NCBI RefSeq assembly: GCF_008831285.2
Contig: NC_045149.1
Span: 8,274,417-8,338,416 of the forward strand
Length of the DNA: 64,000 bases
DNA from: Nymphaea colorata
Lineage: Eukaryota > Streptophyta > Magnoliopsida > Nymphaeales > Nymphaeaceae
Direction of reading: 5' to 3'
Part shown: one piece after another, positions 36,465 to 49,431 of the stretch
Layout: every line of letters starts with the position of its first letter
How positions within the stretch are numbered: the stretch's first letter is position 1
The notes under the pieces: generated by a model
The model's input: only the letters and a program-made list of their open reading frames with translations
Told to the model about the DNA's origin: nothing
The model's database searches: none
Position numbers and translations under genes: made by a program

Positions 36465-36894
36465 AACGAGTCAAGCAACCCAGTTTTGACTCTGACTCAC
36501 CCGTGTAAGCTCAGCTTGAGCTCGACTCATCTAACAAACAAGTCGAGCTCAAGCTTGATGAGCTAAAACTCAAGTTATAAGCAAGCTGAGTTTGAGCTAC
36601 ATGAGCTCAACTCGTTAAACCTGACTACACTCTTGTCTTCCCTGTTAACCTTCATGAGCATGTCGGTAATTTTTTATGAATTTAACACCCTTTTTAGTTG
36701 TTTCTATTTTCATTTAAGGAAAAAATTATATGAGTCATGTGACAGGAGTTTAAAGGAGCCAATCTCAAGCTCAGCCTCAGTTTATCAAGTGGAGCATTAG
36801 ATCGGATCACTCAATGTACATTCCTATTTGCTTTAACAATATTGTTGGAAACTAGTATTTTCAGCAAACATGACTGACTTATCAAAGCAAAGTG
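36465..36894. repeat. GAGCTCGAG-rich module upstream of copy B
   Basis: Related to 3284-3770 and 38968-39395, but without the TA run. It abuts the left edge of duplicon B. Copy A does not have it at the equivalent place (before 1003), so the duplication breakpoint falls at this repeat boundary. Confidence 0.7.
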
Positions 36895-37102
36895 TTTTTT
36901 GAATAAAAAAAATCTTTACAAATTTTACCATGTGGAGGCATGTTAGAAATAAAATCTGTATTGTAACTTCTCTCCCTTTTTTTTTTTTCTTTTAGATAGC
37001 TTCAGATGGACTGTGGATGAATTATGGGCAAGGTTTTCAGGCGTTGAGGTCTCCACCTTCTTGAATGCTTCTGCTGGGACATGGAAGTAGCTAATTTTGA
37101 TT

Positions 37103-38938
37103 CAGACTTATCTAAAGAAATGAATTCTTCTCATTCCTCCTACCTTACTTGAGTTCTTGTTGGCACCTTCTCTATATGTCTAATTAAAATATGAGGCATT
37201 CTACACAAGTTAAGATCGATTGCTGCCCATTAATACAAAGTTTTAGGAAATTAAGAAAAATGTGGCTTTGCCAAATATTGTGAGAGAAAGGAAAAGGTGA
37301 AAACAACATGCATTGTTCAAAATGAAGTGAATCGACCAAGATATCATCTCTTTGCTTTTATTGGTGCCCCTTCTCAACCAAAACTGAGTTATACATACAA
37401 GCCGGTGCACAAAAAATTGTGCATAGGCCAGATGTATGATGACCAAAATACTTCGACTAAGTAAAAAAAAAAAAAATTTTACAATGACAAAAAAAAGTTA
37501 TGAAAAAGTTAAAAGTCTAAAAATTACATTTTTATAAAAATTTTTAAAATAACCCTACCCTTCTTTTTTTTTTCCTTGGGTGCATTTATATTTGTTGCAT
37601 GCACCACGTGGTGCACGCAACTTGATCTTGAGTATAAAAGGAAATCATTGATTCTAACATCTTGGTGGCAGTCGAATGTTCTTGTACAGAATAAATCGAC
37701 AAAAAACCTTCATATAATATGAAAAAGGAAAAGTCAATCTGATTCATCCGTATTCGAGCCAAATAAACAATGAAGAACAAACAAGAAGAACAACAGTCAA
37801 ACGGAACTGTACGACTTCTGCAGTACAACAGAACAGGATCAATGGCTCACGCCAATTTGTTCGATCCTAGCCATATACTTCAAAATCCATTCCACCAACA
37901 AAGGGAAAAAAAAGAAAAACAAAAAAATAGCACTCTAACATCACCTTTGAGTTCTCCATGGCACAAAAAGAGACAGGCCGTAACCCTAAACAAGGTACCT
38001 CAGAAAGAAGAGAGAAAGAGACGGAATGACGGAAGAAAGATCGTACCAGTGCGGCGTGTGGAACATGAGGGCTGCTGGCGCATGGGGAACCGAAATGGGC
38101 GTTGGAGAAACACTGCCGGTATGCACCTCCGAACCACTCGGAGGTGCGTACCGGCAGTGTTTCGCCAACGCCCATTTCGGTTCTCCGTGCGCCAACAGCC
38201 CTCATGTTCGGCATGCCGCACTGGTACGATCTTTCTTCCGTCGCTCCGTCTCTTTCTCTCTTCTTTCTGAGGTAACTCGTTTAGGGTTACAGCCTGTCTC
38301 CTTTTGTGTCATGGGGAGCTCGAAGGTGACGTTAGACTGCCATTTTTTTGTTTTTGTTTTTTTCCCTTTCTTGGTGGAATGGATTTTAAAGTATATGGCT
38401 AGGATCGAAGAAATTTCTGTAAGCCATTGATCCTGTTCTGTTGTACTGCCGAAGTCGTACAGTACCGTTCGACTGTTGTTCTTCTTGTTTGTTCTTCATT
38501 GTTTATTTGGCTCGAATACGGATGAATCAGATTGCTTTTTTCTTTTTTATATTATATGAAGGTTTTTTGTCGATTTATTCTGTAAAAGAACATTCGACAG
38601 CTACAAAGATGTTAGGTTTACAATCAATGATTTTCTTTTTTGAATTTTCTGGATAGAAATAAAGCAAAGAGTCGATCTGTCCATTGATTCACTTTGTCTT
38701 GAACCATATTTTTTTAATCCTTTCCCTTTCTCTCATAATATTTGGCAATCTCACCTTTTTCCTTCCCGAATAGTTGCTATATATTAATGGGCAGCAACCG
38801 ATCTTAATTTGAGTAGAATGCCTAATATTCTTCTTTATATGAACTCGAAATTTAGTTAGATAGAAGGGTGCTAATAGGATCTCAAGAAAAGTAGGATAAA
38901 TGAGAATGAGTGATTTCTTCTGATAAGTCTGACCTAGT
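37103..38938. repeat. Long inverted repeat (foldback), copy B
   Basis: Same structure as 1210-3265. The centre is near 38134, where GCACCTCCGA pairs with TCGGAGGTGC around a loop of about 5 nt, tighter than in copy A. Inner arms are 37637-38131 and 38137-38640; outer arms reach 37213 and 38813 with strong pairing. The interruption in the left arm is shorter than in A by about 210 bp. The paired arms exclude the ORFs here as independent genes. Confidence 0.88.
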
Positions 38939-38967
38939 GATCTAAATATCTAAAACCTTGTTTTTAA

Positions 38968-39204
38968 GGGATGTACAAGTCGAGTCGACTCAGGACCCAC
39001 TCAAACTACTTTGTGCAAACTTGACTTGAGCTCGTCTCATTTAATGAACAGCTTAAGCTTGAGTTAAAACGAGTTATAAGCGAGCTGAGTTTGAGGAAGA
39101 TGAGGTGACTTGTTTAAACTTGATTCAATTCATGTCTTCCCTGTTTGTTACTCTTTTGGGTATATCGATAATTTTTTATGAATTTTAACACCCTTGTTTT
39201 GTTT

Positions 39205-39261
<57 letters not shown>

Positions 39262-39395
39262 GGTGAATCAAGTGACATGAGTTTAAACAACTCAAACTCG
39301 AGCTTAAACTTGGTTTACCGAGTAGAGCTCGAGGTCAACTCAATCTAGAGTCAAGCTCGAGTTTGGCTCGCCCATTATACATTACTAATGATTTT
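38968..39395. repeat. GAGCTCGAG-rich module, copy B
   Basis: Equivalent of 3284-3770, with the microsatellite at 39209-39260 reduced to about 50 bp and interrupted. Confidence 0.7.
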
Positions 39396-39477
39396 AACAA
39401 TATGGTTGAAAGCTAGTTCTGTTCACCAGACATGCAGGACTCGTCAAAGCAAAGTGCTTTTTTGATAGAAAAAAAAA

Positions 39478-39998
39478 GACTAAAAATTTTACCCATGAGG
39501 TGACATGGTAGATGCAAAATCAATTCTTAACTTCTCTGAATTGTTTCTTTTGCTTAGGTTAGTTCCAGGCACACTGTGGATGGATTATGGTCAATTTTTT
39601 CAGGCATTGAGGTCTTCACCTTTCCGAATTCTTCTTCTAGGATATGGAAATTGCTAATTTTACTTCTGTCTAAAGAAATGACTCCTTCTCATTCCTCATA
39701 CCTTTCTTGAGTTCCTGTTATCAACCTTCCCGAAAAGTTGCTATAGGTTAATGTGCAGCAACTGATCTTAATTGAGCAGAAAGCCTATAATATTCTTTTC
39801 TTTGGAATTTGAAATTAATTTAGATAGATGGGTGCTAACAGGATATCAAGAAAGGTATGAGAAATGAGAAATAATCATTTCTTTAGATAAGTCTAAATTA
39901 CAATTAGCTACTTCCATATCCTACCAGAAGCATTGAAGAAGGTGCGAACAAGATAGATTTTGTGTCTACCATGTCTCGTCAGGGGCAAAATCTTATAC
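39478..39998. repeat. Short foldback / MITE-like element, copy B
   Basis: Equivalent of 3855-4375, with the same inverted ends (ATTTTACCCATGAGG and CAGGGGCAAAATC). Confidence 0.75.
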
Positions 39999-41554
39999 TT
40001 ATGTGTGATGTGATTTTGTTAATATCCACTCCTAAATTAAAAAGATTCAATTGCCATGCACACATATAATAACAAAGAGGGCTGTTCAAATTCAAAATCT
40101 TGCTCAGAACTTCTTCATTAAGGTCTAATGCCCTTACAATTATTATATGCTTCCAGGACAGGAATTTTGGTTGTTGCACACAGGAAGAACAAAGTGGCTC
40201 AAAATACTTTCAGCCATGGTTCTTAGGCCTATTTGCCAGTGTTTTGGCTGTGGCCTATGGCATATTATGTTGTTGCGAAGGAAGAAGCTTGGAAACCCCG
40301 AATAATAAATTCACATTGTCCTTTCCAAACTTCTTCACCATTGTCAGTGAATAACGTACTAACTCACTGTTATCAAATTTTATTGAAGGAGAAAACCTGA
40401 ACCACCTTACCCTACTTCTAAACAAAGAAAAGTGGCGCTCTAGTGGTGGTCGATTTTAACATATAAAAGATATGTACATTGCCCCTTGAGAATGTGGTGG
40501 TGGAACCCACAGACATTCTTTTGGGTTAAGAATGGTACCAACTTCTACGGAGACAAGCAGCTGTAATAAGTATCTTCCTTTGTTGGAAGCCACTGTGGTC
40601 AGCCGCCATAGGTGATCTTTTGAGCTTGGAAGCAAATGGCAGCTTGGAGAGATAAGAGAGGGACACAAGGAAGGTAAGGAGAGAGGAGAAGACGTTGGAA
40701 GCTGTTTGATCACCACTGCGGAGGGGAGAGGTCACGTTGTGTTATATATATATGGACAAAACCGGGACACTACCCACTGCAACTCTCCTGAACCCAAATG
40801 GGTATCTCTTTAATAGTTTTAATTGTAAAAAAGCTTAGTAAAGGTTAAATTTCCTTGGATAGTTAAACACGAAGTGAAGGGTGGCTGGCCGCTGGTTTCC
40901 ATTTATGATGATATCAGATTCTAAATCGATAACTTCTTATTGGATGTATTTAAACTTAAAAGTATATCAATTTACTTTCCCAATCAAATTCTCGAGCAGT
41001 TGTTAGTTTCCCAGATCATTCTTTCTCCTAGTTAATGAGAGATATCTTTCTTGGATTTGAAACAGAGTTTGACTCGGAAAGGGAGACAAAGCGGGAGATT
41101 AATTATGGTGTTGAGGAGAGAGAGTCGATCGGTCCTTTTTATTCCACCCTAAATATTTACTATTAATTTCCTATAATAGCTTTTTGTTTTATTTTTTTCA
41201 GAAATTAAAACATTTGTTATAACATTTTAAACACTTATTTTTTGGGCCCAATTTGGCAAAAGTAATGGATTGTTATTATCCCATGAACCTACCTCAATAT
41301 GTGGAGTAGATTCATAAAACACTTGATATCATGTCCTATCAATTTGTCCAATACAAGTTCTACTAAGTGCATCTTTAGCTTTGATGCCTCAGGAGGTTTT
41401 TTTTTCCTTTGGAATTAGGTGGCGTATCACTATCAGTAAACTTTCCTTGGATGAGAATAGGACTAAAATCTACAAAGAAGCGAACCATCTTCTTGAAATT
41501 GAATTTCTCATTCAAAAATCTCTTTACATTATGTTCAGATGAAGAGGAAAGAGG
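39999..41554. other. Intergenic DNA, equivalent of 4376-5960
   Basis: Highly similar to copy A, including the unassigned frames at 40100-40354 and 40526-40735 (minus). The 47-bp tandem unit is single here. No gene was recognised. Confidence 0.35.
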
Positions 41555-41559
41555 AATAT

Positions 41560-42450
41560 TGTTTGCATCCCAAAATTTTTAGTTTGGTTTTGCAGTGCTC
41601 CAGAAAAATGAGGTTTTTGTTTGGAAATAGGAAAGAAAGGGACTCACCTGTCGGTACGAGGGTCGACCGTTACCGGCACCTTTACTGAGGGTAATCAACC
41701 CAAGGGCTATGTTTATTATTGATGCATTTCGTTTTAACTTAAACATTTTTTTGATTCTATATGCAGTGTAAAAAATATTGAAAGTTTGATGTTTCAAACT
41801 TAGGAAAAGATTCTTGAAGAATCATTTGAAAATGTGAGACATTTTGGAAAAAACTAGAACTGAGAATCCTTGTGAATATCATTGGAAAGCTTGAAAAGTC
41901 ATTTTGAAATCATTTTAGTATTCTTTTAAGACATTAAGTAGGTTTGAGAATTTGCTGTAATTCAGTTACCACCTAATTAGAGCTTCATATCATCTTGCTT
42001 AAGTTCTTTTGGAGAGGTGCTTGTGATCATATGTGACATTAAGTGAGAGAAAATGAATGGATGCATTGTTCATATATGATTGAAAGAGAAAATCATTCAT
42101 TCCTACCATAACATTCATCTAGCTGCATTCCTACCATAACGTACATCTAAGATTTTTGTTTTTGTAAATATCATATATATGAAGAAAAAGTTTTTGAAAA
42201 TGGATTGGGGTTGTGGACCATCAAGCATGAATCCAATATTAGGTCATTACTTGATTTATGGTCTTAGTGAAGTCGATAAATAAAAATGAACTTGGAAAGA
42301 AAAATGACCAAAATGGATGCACAAGATGAGATGTTTGATCATAAGGAAATATAGAGAAGAAGAGAGAAAAAGAGATCTTGAAAATTACAAGATCAAAAAT
42401 TTAAAAGAAAGAGACATACATATTCATATTCATATTTATATATGCATATG

Positions 42451-42488
<38 letters not shown>

Positions 42489-44574
42489 GATACGTATATG
42501 AAAGCTTATAAAAATGAGGTTTAAATCAAGTAGAGAAGAGAAGATCATTTTAGAAAGAGAGAGAGAGAGATTTTAAAATTGAATACACGTATATATATAT
42601 ATTCATATATACGTATATGAGAGTTTCTAAAAGAATATGTTAAATCATAAAAAAATAATGACAGAAAGAAATAAAGATGTGCATGTATATGTATATAACA
42701 TGTATATACGTATATGTCTTCATGAGTATTAAAATCAAGAAATGACTTGAAAATAACCGACTTCAATTTTTGATATAGGTCGGAGGGGAACTTCGGCTCA
42801 TGCAAAAACCTAAGTTAAGTCTCCAAGGCCGCATTAGAGAGATTTTTTTTTTAAATGTTTTCGAAAATATGATTTATATAAAAACATAGAATATTTATGG
42901 TTTGGTTACAAGGGAATATGTTTCTTCCACCGTTGGGTACGAAAGAAAATCTAGCAACACACCGAGACACTCTTTAGGGTTTCTAATGGGGTGATTAGGA
43001 AAGAAATTAACGTAAAATGACATGAAAATGCATTTTGACATGTATATTTTCGTGATGGTTTTCTCGAGTTGGACAAGCTCCAACCTCAAAAATTAATATG
43101 AAAAGAAAGAGCTCCAAGACATACCCTCATTCTCAACTTTCATTCGTATGTAAACAGAAGATTAGAATATTATGCATGGATAATATATAGACAATATTCA
43201 AGGAAAAAAATAAAACATGATTCAACTATGAAATGAAATATTATCTCATCTTCTCATGTTCTCGGTGCACTTGAGCATAGCGTCTTGGCTCTAAATAGAG
43301 TTGAGATCTATCTCTTATGGCCATGGAGAAATGAAAAAGGAAGGAAAATAAAAGGAAACAAAAGAACAACAAGAATGCATTCAAGAAATGATATAACATT
43401 ACTCAAACATGGAAATGAAAGATCATCTCACATTCTCATGTTCCCAGTGCACTTGAGCATAGCCTCTTGGCTCTCAAAAAGAGTTGAGAGCTATCTCTTT
43501 TGGCCATGCAGAGAAGAAAAAGAGTGGAAAGAAAATAGGAGAGAAATGAGATGGATGATGATTACATACCTCTAAATGAGAAAATGAATTAGGGAAAATG
43601 AACAATCATGCTTGAAATAAACTTGAACTCACCTTGAATGAAGCTCCAAGATAATGAAGATGAGTCCTCCAAGGGATCTTTGGTGCTCCCTTGAAGAGTT
43701 GTAACTAACTCCAAATATGAAAGAAATGGAAAAAGGAAGGGGGAGCGAAAGAGAGTTCAAGAGAAACCCTAATTCTTCAAGTGAAAAGACTCTAGGTTTC
43801 CACTCTTACCCATGACAAGGGGAAGTGAGAGGTATTTCTAGAGGATTTTGAAGCCAAAAACCCAAAATTTGAACTTTTTTGAATTTCACCCTATTTTCAT
43901 CCGAATTTTACATAATTTTGAATTATTTTGAGAAAGAAATGGTGTGAAAATGAGTATCATTGGCCATTAGGCCTATAAAAATATTTTTTTAAAAAAATGA
44001 GTTGGTCATTGGTCCACCTAAAAAGACTAAAATCACTCTCTAAAAAAAGGTTTTTTTGTCAAAATGAGGGGCAAATGGGTTTTGCCCACAAAAAAGACCA
44101 AAATTGCCCTATAAAAGGAGATTTTTTGTCAAAATGAGTGGCAAATGGGTCTTACCTACAAAAAGAAAAATCGCCCTTTAAAATAAGGTTTTTTGTCAAA
44201 AAGAAAGGCAAATAGGTTTTGCCCACAAAAAATCGCCCTCTAAATGTAAGTTTTTTTGTCAAAAGGAGAGACAAATAGTTCATGCCCACCCAAAAGATCA
44301 AAATCGCCCTCTAAAAAGATGTTTTTTGTCAAAAAGAGGGGTAAATGGGTCTTGTCCACCAAAAATACCAAAATCAACCTTTAAAATAAGTTTTTTTGTC
44401 AAAAGGAGGGGCAAAATGGGTCTTGCCCACCAAAAAAACCAAAATCGCCCTCTAAAAGGAGGTTCTTTGTCAAAAGAAGGGGTAAATGGGTCTGAAATAC
44501 TTGATTTGGATTTGAACTTGGGTTTTGGATCTACGAATTAGATTTTGGGTTTGTAAAAATTTGGGGTGATTACA
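41560..44574 (-). mobile_element. Solo LTR, about 3.0 kb, probably Ty3/gypsy
   Basis: Starts TGTTTGCATCCC and ends GGGGTGATTACA, so it has TG...CA ends. It is flanked by the 5-bp target duplication AATAT (41555-41559 and 44575-44579). Copy A has no insertion here. No gag-pol, primer site or second LTR lies inside, so it fits a solo LTR left by LTR-LTR recombination. In reverse complement it starts TGTAATCACCCCAAATTTTT, like the TGTAACACCCC starts of long Tekay/Del-type LTRs, so the minus strand is likely the element strand. It contains microsatellites, a repeated ~100-bp segment (about 43240 and 43425) and a 67-bp tandem array. Confidence 0.82.
43985..44495. repeat. ~67-bp tandem array, about eight units, in the solo LTR
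   Basis: Units begin TTTTTTGTCAAAA, continue GAGGGGCAAATGGGT, then TTGCCCAC, and end AAAATCGCCCTCTAAAA. Unit length varies from 62 to 72 bp. Later units are intact and the outer ones are degenerate. Confidence 0.9.
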
Positions 44575-44579
44575 AATAT

Positions 44580-47291
44580 TAAATTAAAGAAAGGTAGAAA
44601 GGAAAAAAAAAAGGCTGGGATTAATGGTGGAAAGGGAAAAAAGGGATGGAGAAGTGCTATTATAAAACCTTTTTTGGATAGTAGGAAAAAATAAATTATT
44701 TGTTTCATAAACCCAATGTATCTTTCAATCCCTCTTTCTTAAGAGGGGATTGAGGCCATTAAAATGAAATTAATTAGATTAATTGTCCTTCCATATTTTC
44801 TAGTTAGTACTTATTTTTATTAATATATGTAAATATTAATTGTAGACTGCTAAAAATTATGTTGAAAACGACATTCTATACTATCAATTGAGTTCTCGAA
44901 CCATCTAACAAAACCTAGCTTGGGGGGTAGGGAAGGGCATCGTAAATGGCATCAATGCTAATGTCTTCGCAGGATACAAGTAATCACAGGCTACAGCCTA
45001 CAGTGCCGGGCCCGGGGCTGGGCCCAAGTTGGGCTGGGTACGGTGCACCTATTGATGGTCAGGTCTCCATGTACTCTCACCTCCTTTTGATGAACCATGT
45101 ATTTTTGTACTTCCAACTTTATGTAATGATCTAGATCATGTTTAATATTTTTCAATTTCATGCTCATCAGACATGATCTAGGCATTTGAATTTTTGCACT
45201 TTTTCAGGATGGTTGGATTCATCGGAACCAAGATAAAGTGCTGAAGAGAAAAACAAAACAAATTTTACAATTTTTTCAATTTCCACTAAATTTTTCTCTA
45301 ATGTACTTTATAGATGCAATTTTTATATCCAACAAATTATACATATGGAAGATAATAAATATTTTTTAATGTATAATTATAAATTTTAAATTCAAGGCTT
45401 GTTTGAGACCTTTTTCCTTGCAGTGTCAAGTTTGAGGATAGGGAAAGAGCTAGAAATTTTTCATCAGACAGGTCGAATTAAAGTTTCTAAATTTTAACTA
45501 GGACTAAAATATCATTTTTCAAAATTTTTATACAAAACAAGTGATTTTTTTTTAATTTACATGTAAATCTTTTTCAAAAAAGTTTTGAAGTAGGGCCATG
45601 GGCCATGCCGGTCATACCTTGGCTCCACCGGTGAGGACGATCATGGACACGATTCCTTGGGCTGTCGATGATCGCAGAAGAGCAGCCAACCACCATGGAC
45701 GAAGGATGTGCTGGTGATTGCTACAAATTAGGACTTCTTGATGCTGTTTCGATGTGACGACGAAGATAAAACGTGGAAAAGCAGAAGTGTGCTTCGGCCC
45801 TGCCTTCACGTTGGTGACCACAACCAAATCTGATGTTGGAGGAGCTGTGAGGATATTGGTTGGTCTTGTGAATAACACGACACCAAAAAAATTGAAAAGA
45901 ATGTCAATGATCGTTACGCACCAAAACGACCGAGGGCATAGGTAGCCCATGGTGCTGTATAAAGACCCTGCAGCCTGGACCACATGAGCTTTATTTGCTT
46001 GGGATCTTCTTTTTTAGGAGAAGGTGTTTGTCAAGGCCGAATTTGGTTATCTGTGTCATATTGGTGCTGGATTTTTTGTCGCTAATATTGTTAATAACGA
46101 AAGTACCCTTAGTTCACATTCAAAATGAAAATTTTTTGTAAAGACAAAATTAGAAATGAAAAAAAAAAGAGTATGAAAGATATTTCTTTTTAATTAATTA
46201 CCAAAATACCTTCCCTCCTTTACGGGTTGGGCTCAATTAAATTTCTCTCTGTCAATCAAGGTAGTTTGTGGACAAGGATTGGAAGAGGTGACATTCAAAC
46301 TCAAAAGTGTTACTATTATCAACGATGCAAAACAAAATCATTGCTTATATCATCACGGGATATAAAGCCATTGCCGTTACCACCGATGCCGTAAAAACAA
46401 TCGAAGTTAAATCAGCAACCAGCCGTCACCAACATAGTTTACGACGAGTTTTCCATGTCAGAGCTGCTATTGATCCTAGAAAGTAAAAAATGTGTGTAAT
46501 AACGCCCATCACTTTAAAATTTCTATCATGAACATGTGACCCTCATAAGTGAGTGAGTAGAGTCACCCTTGTGTTTTCTTTTATATATATATATATATAC
46601 ATATATATAAGAGAGAAAGAATGAGCAAGAGAGTTTCAAGTGAAAAAGAGAATTTGAGGATAAAAAATGTGAAACTAGTAAGACAATATGAAAAAGTAGA
46701 TAGGCCACAAATAAAAATTTAAAAATAAAACAAGCAGTACAACATTAAAAAAGCTATGAAAAATGCCTAAAATGAAAGTAAGAAAAAAGATTATTTTTTA
46801 CCCTTTTTATTTTTTTGCTGACTTGTTTTCTTGTGTCTTAAAGTGTTTCTTTGAAAAAGAAAGCTGCATCTGAAGCAAGAAAATGGAAACGAAAAAAAGA
46901 ACCTTATAAAGACAAAATGAGAAACTAAAAAATATCTGTGGAAACGACAAAAGTACATTCAAAGAAAAAAAAATCTTCAATGAAAAATATAGTGCCCTGG
47001 TGATTCAAGTTATTGCAAGGACGACAGTGATGACCGAAAGGAGAATGCTGTGGGGACTTCTCAGTACATGCACCAACATCATTCTCTGCAGTACAACCAC
47101 ACAATTTTTTCATCCGTAAACAATCATGCGCCAACACAAATGACCAATTTAAATACTAATCACAAGCCATGAACATTAATCCACAGTAATTCTTTCTTCT
47201 TCTACCTCCTCTTCTGATCTTCTTCATCATCTGCATGCCCTAAACTGACTTATCTGTGTTCGAACTTTGTGTAGATAAGTCAATTCTTGTA
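44580..47291. other. Intergenic DNA downstream of CCD4-B
   Basis: Equivalent of 5960-7945 plus about 620 bp unique to B (46233-46890). It contains the dispersed repeat at about 45470-45640 and a TA run near 46580-46610. The minus-strand frame at 45612-45983 is longer than its copy A counterpart but shows no recognisable domain. Confidence 0.4.
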
Positions 47292-48654
47292 TCATTTCCA
47301 ATTCTTCTGCTTCTGCAGATCCTTTTCACTGGCAAAGAGGCCATGAAAGCCGCAAGGAACTCTCTGCGTCAGCCTAACAGACGCCACAATGTCGAGAGTG
47401 GGGGACTTGGCGTCCATCACCACGAACCTCGATTGCCCGCTTCCCTCTTCCTGCGTGTAAGTTAACACATAGCCATCGTCTTCATCGCCACCTTCCTTCG
47501 TCCCTACAAAAAATGACTCCCCAGCAAAGCATCTTTCCCCAAAACTCCTGCTCACCACAAAATTTTGTTATTTTATAGAACACCAAGATATTTGGAGTCC
47601 AATATATAAAAAAAAAGCTTCCAACGGAATTCTCTCTGTATTTTTGATCCATCAATTCCCATTTAGGACCCTAAACTAAGTTGATTGACTACAGCCAAAG
47701 CCCCCTCTTTTTCGTTACTGGAGGGTTTAAAGTTATGTCACTACGATGTACGGGCGGAACAAGAAATTTTTCATAAGGAAGGTCAAATTAAAGTTTCTAT
47801 ATTTTAATTGACGTCGAAATATTATTTTTCAAAATTTTTATATAAAACCAATGAAATTTTTAAATTTACATGTAAATTTAAAGAAAAAAATTCTTGAGGT
47901 GTGGCCAGGGCCCATCCGAACCCTACCTTGCCTCCTCCCCTACTACCATGTGACGAGATATTTATCTAGTGAAAATTTGCATGTAAAAACCATTTTCTTA
48001 CAGCACAAGAACACAACCCCTATGAGTCAAACCTGAGACGTGCAGCTTAAGGCGCCCGTCCATTTGAGCTATGCTCTTAGGAGCATAAATTAAATTGAAT
48101 GTAATCGATGAGTTTTAGAGATTAAACATTGTGGATGCATATTAGGATTGCAGTGAGACATACCATAAGATGGCACATAAGAAATAATAAAAACTTGGTA
48201 TGCTATACGATGTTACATAAGAAATAATAAGAACTTGATTGTCATAAATTTCTTCTGCTGGACCATCGACATGTGCATTTCAATCTTACACTTGAAATCA
48301 CTTTTTGTAACTTTTATATTAGAAAAACATTTGATTAATATAAGAGAAAAGTACTTCTGATCTTGGATCATAAATTTAAGATCTAAGATCTCAATATATA
48401 ACTCAGAAGTAAACAACTTCTGAGTTTTTAGTTCTTTTCTTTGATACCAACATCAGACCGCATCATGATAAAGACCTTACATGATCCATTATGTTGCGGT
48501 CCAAATAAAAGACTTCTCATTAATTCTATTAGCCAATAAAATTAAATTTTAAAAGAATTATCTATTTAAATTACTCAAAACAAACTAAAGCTTAAGAAAA
48601 GAACATATTTACCCAACTGACAACCGACAACTCCTTCCATTATTTTCCAAACCA

Positions 48655-48693
48655 TAATATATATATATATATATCTGTGTGTGTGTGTGTGTG
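48655..48693. repeat. (AT)n(GT)n microsatellite in the CCD4-B intron
   Basis: A TA run followed by about seven TG units. Copy A has only a short TA run at this place. Confidence 0.9.
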
Positions 48694-49043
48694 AATTTAC
48701 CGTGAGTTCTTATTTTTCGAAAAAGAAAAGGAAAATCTGGTTTACCTGGCAGCTACCACGCAGTCATCCTCACCCGCCTGATCGAAGTCCAGTTTCACAA
48801 TGCCTTTGACCTTGGGAGTCGGATCTCCAATCGCCATGAACGCACTGTGATTCTTCCTTCCCAGAAACTTGGGGTTGATTACCCCCCACTCCAGATTTCT
48901 GGTCGACAGTGGCTTCCTCCCCACCACCTTCCCTTCCTTGAGGTTGATCCGCACCATCTCTACGCAGCAGTGGAGCAGATCCATCCTCTCTAGCATGTGC
49001 TCCACCGGTATGGTGTTCGCTGCCACCAGCACCACCTCCTCCC

Positions 49044-49390
49044 TGTTGGATAGTGGCCATTGAGCCCTATCTAAATATCTCGTAACTGCAAGGCAGTTAC
49101 AAGATCAACCCAATAGTCTCTCTAGAGATAAAGTTACTTCCTAAAATCTCTCACCCTAACCGCAGCTGGAGTTTGGAGAAAACCTAAGGGGCTGGAGTAT
49201 AAATTCCCAGCAAGCTCTCTTGAATGGTGTACTCGTGAGAAGCCCCTTAGAAGTAAACCCCAAAAAGCTGACTTCTCCTTCTTCCTCTTCCTTTTGCTTT
49301 TGTTTTGCTGTTCTTCACGGGGGACGTCTGTTGGAGATCTTGCTGCATCTATAAGGGAGACATCCGCTGCGAAGCACAAAACATCCAAGA
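49044..49390 (+). repeat. copia-2 5' LTR
   Basis: 347 bp, TGTTGGATAG...CATCCAAGA. The last bases are GA instead of CA, a change from the canonical end. GAGTATAAATTCCC near 49195 is a TATA-like box. Confidence 0.95.
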
Positions 49391-49391
49391 G

Positions 49392-49403
49392 TGGTATCAG
49401 AGC
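49392..49403 (+). other. copia-2 primer-binding site
   Basis: TGGTATCAGAGC, complementary to initiator-Met tRNA, directly after the 5' LTR. Confidence 0.95.
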
Positions 49404-49431
49404 TAGGTTCTCCCACGGTTCTCCCACAAAA

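Noticed and set aside
41560-44574. A CRISPR-like array because of regular ~67-bp units
   Set aside because: Units are full tandem copies without unique spacers, in a plant LTR, and no cas genes are present.
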